6,055 nucleotides of DNA. Origin: Altererythrobacter sp. (lineage in GTDB: Bacteria > Pseudomonadota > Alphaproteobacteria > Sphingomonadales > Sphingomonadaceae). Positions within the stretch are counted from its first letter, which is position 1. Each line of letters opens with the position of its first letter. This document shows positions 5,840 to 6,055 of the stretch, piece after piece. The notes under the pieces are model-generated. The model ran no database searches. It was not told where the DNA came from and saw only the letters and a program-made list of their open reading frames with translations. The translations under genes were made by a program, and so were the position numbers. The stretch lies in assembly GCA_023299945.1 (NCBI GenBank), contig JALZVZ010000178.1, forward strand, positions 1-6,055, given 5' to 3'.

Positions 5840-6055
5840 ATGACACGCCGCATCAAACCCTTTGCTGGATTTGGCCTTGGCCTAAGACGCACGCATTTCG
5901 ATGATTTCCTAAGCGGTAATGTGCCAGTGGATTTTGTCGAAGTGATCTCTGAAAATTATATGGTCGAAGGTGGCCGGATGCTGCGCGTGCTGGATGAAGT
6001 GCGCGAAAAGTACCCGGTTATTATTCACGGCGTTTCCATGTCGATCGGATCGGCA
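5840..6055 (+). CDS. bufB: DUF692 multinuclear non-heme iron oxygenase (MNIO), partial
   Basis: The first 72 codons are present and the frame is open to the window end. The N-terminus shows the DUF692 pattern: GFGLGLRRTHFDDFL (10-24), VDFVEVISENYMVEGG (30-45) and VIIHGVSMSIGS (60-71). E34, E38, N39 and H63 lie in the conserved strands at the start of the TIM-barrel that holds the iron cluster. Members such as MbnB and BufB oxidise cysteines in precursor peptides; full-length members have about 280-300 residues, so roughly three quarters lies outside. AGGA is placed 9 nt before the ATG. The gene is divergent from the DUF2282 precursor and has its own SigF-type promoter. A DUF2063 partner would be expected next. 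Family assignment is firm, and the substrate follows from the neighbour. Confidence 0.93.
   Translation, partial: MTRRIKPFAGFGLGLRRTHFDDFLSGNVPVDFVEVISENYMVEGGRMLRVLDEVREKYPVIIHGVSMSIGSA

Overview
The window looks like chromosomal DNA from an alphaproteobacterium, most probably of the order Sphingomonadales (Erythrobacteraceae-like). This rests on how the IspG protein reads, on the moderately GC-rich coding style, and on the pairing of an NrsF-type anti-sigma factor with a DUF2282/DUF692 locus. The placement is an inference from recognition; no search was run. I see no RNA genes, insertion sequences, CRISPR arrays or phage genes.

Left part (about 1-2349, minus strand): a tightly packed run led by ispG (MEP isoprenoid pathway). 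It is followed by a thioredoxin-fold protein with a single active-site cysteine (CHDS) that overlaps ispG by ATGA, then a small three-helix membrane protein 2 nt further on, then the first 28 codons of an unrecognised protein that leaves the window. A 118-bp divergent intergenic region separates ispG from a plus-strand Ntn-hydrolase of the isoaspartyl peptidase/type III L-asparaginase family with a signal peptide (2468-3562).

Right part (3603-6055): a metal-stress/bufferin-type RiPP locus. A minus-strand operon reads DUF2282 bufferin precursor (bufA-like) - DoxX membrane protein - ECF sigma factor (SigF-like) - six-helix anti-sigma factor (NrsF/DUF1109). Facing away on the plus strand is the start of a DUF692 multinuclear non-heme iron oxygenase (bufB-like), the enzyme family that modifies cysteines of such precursors; it is cut by the window end. 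The 256-bp intergenic region holds two back-to-back promoters with the same architecture, GTAAC(C/G)-N16-CGAA. This equals the SigF promoter consensus I recall from Caulobacter.

How it fits together (inference): metal or oxidant stress would be sensed by NrsF through its cysteine pair and would release the sigma factor. The sigma factor would then fire both divergent promoters, making the precursor peptide, DoxX protein and more sigma/anti-sigma on one side, and the modifying oxygenase (probably with a DUF2063 partner just outside the window) on the other. The separation of precursor and modifying enzyme into divergent transcripts, with the regulator pair inside the precursor operon, is the most noteworthy feature of the window.
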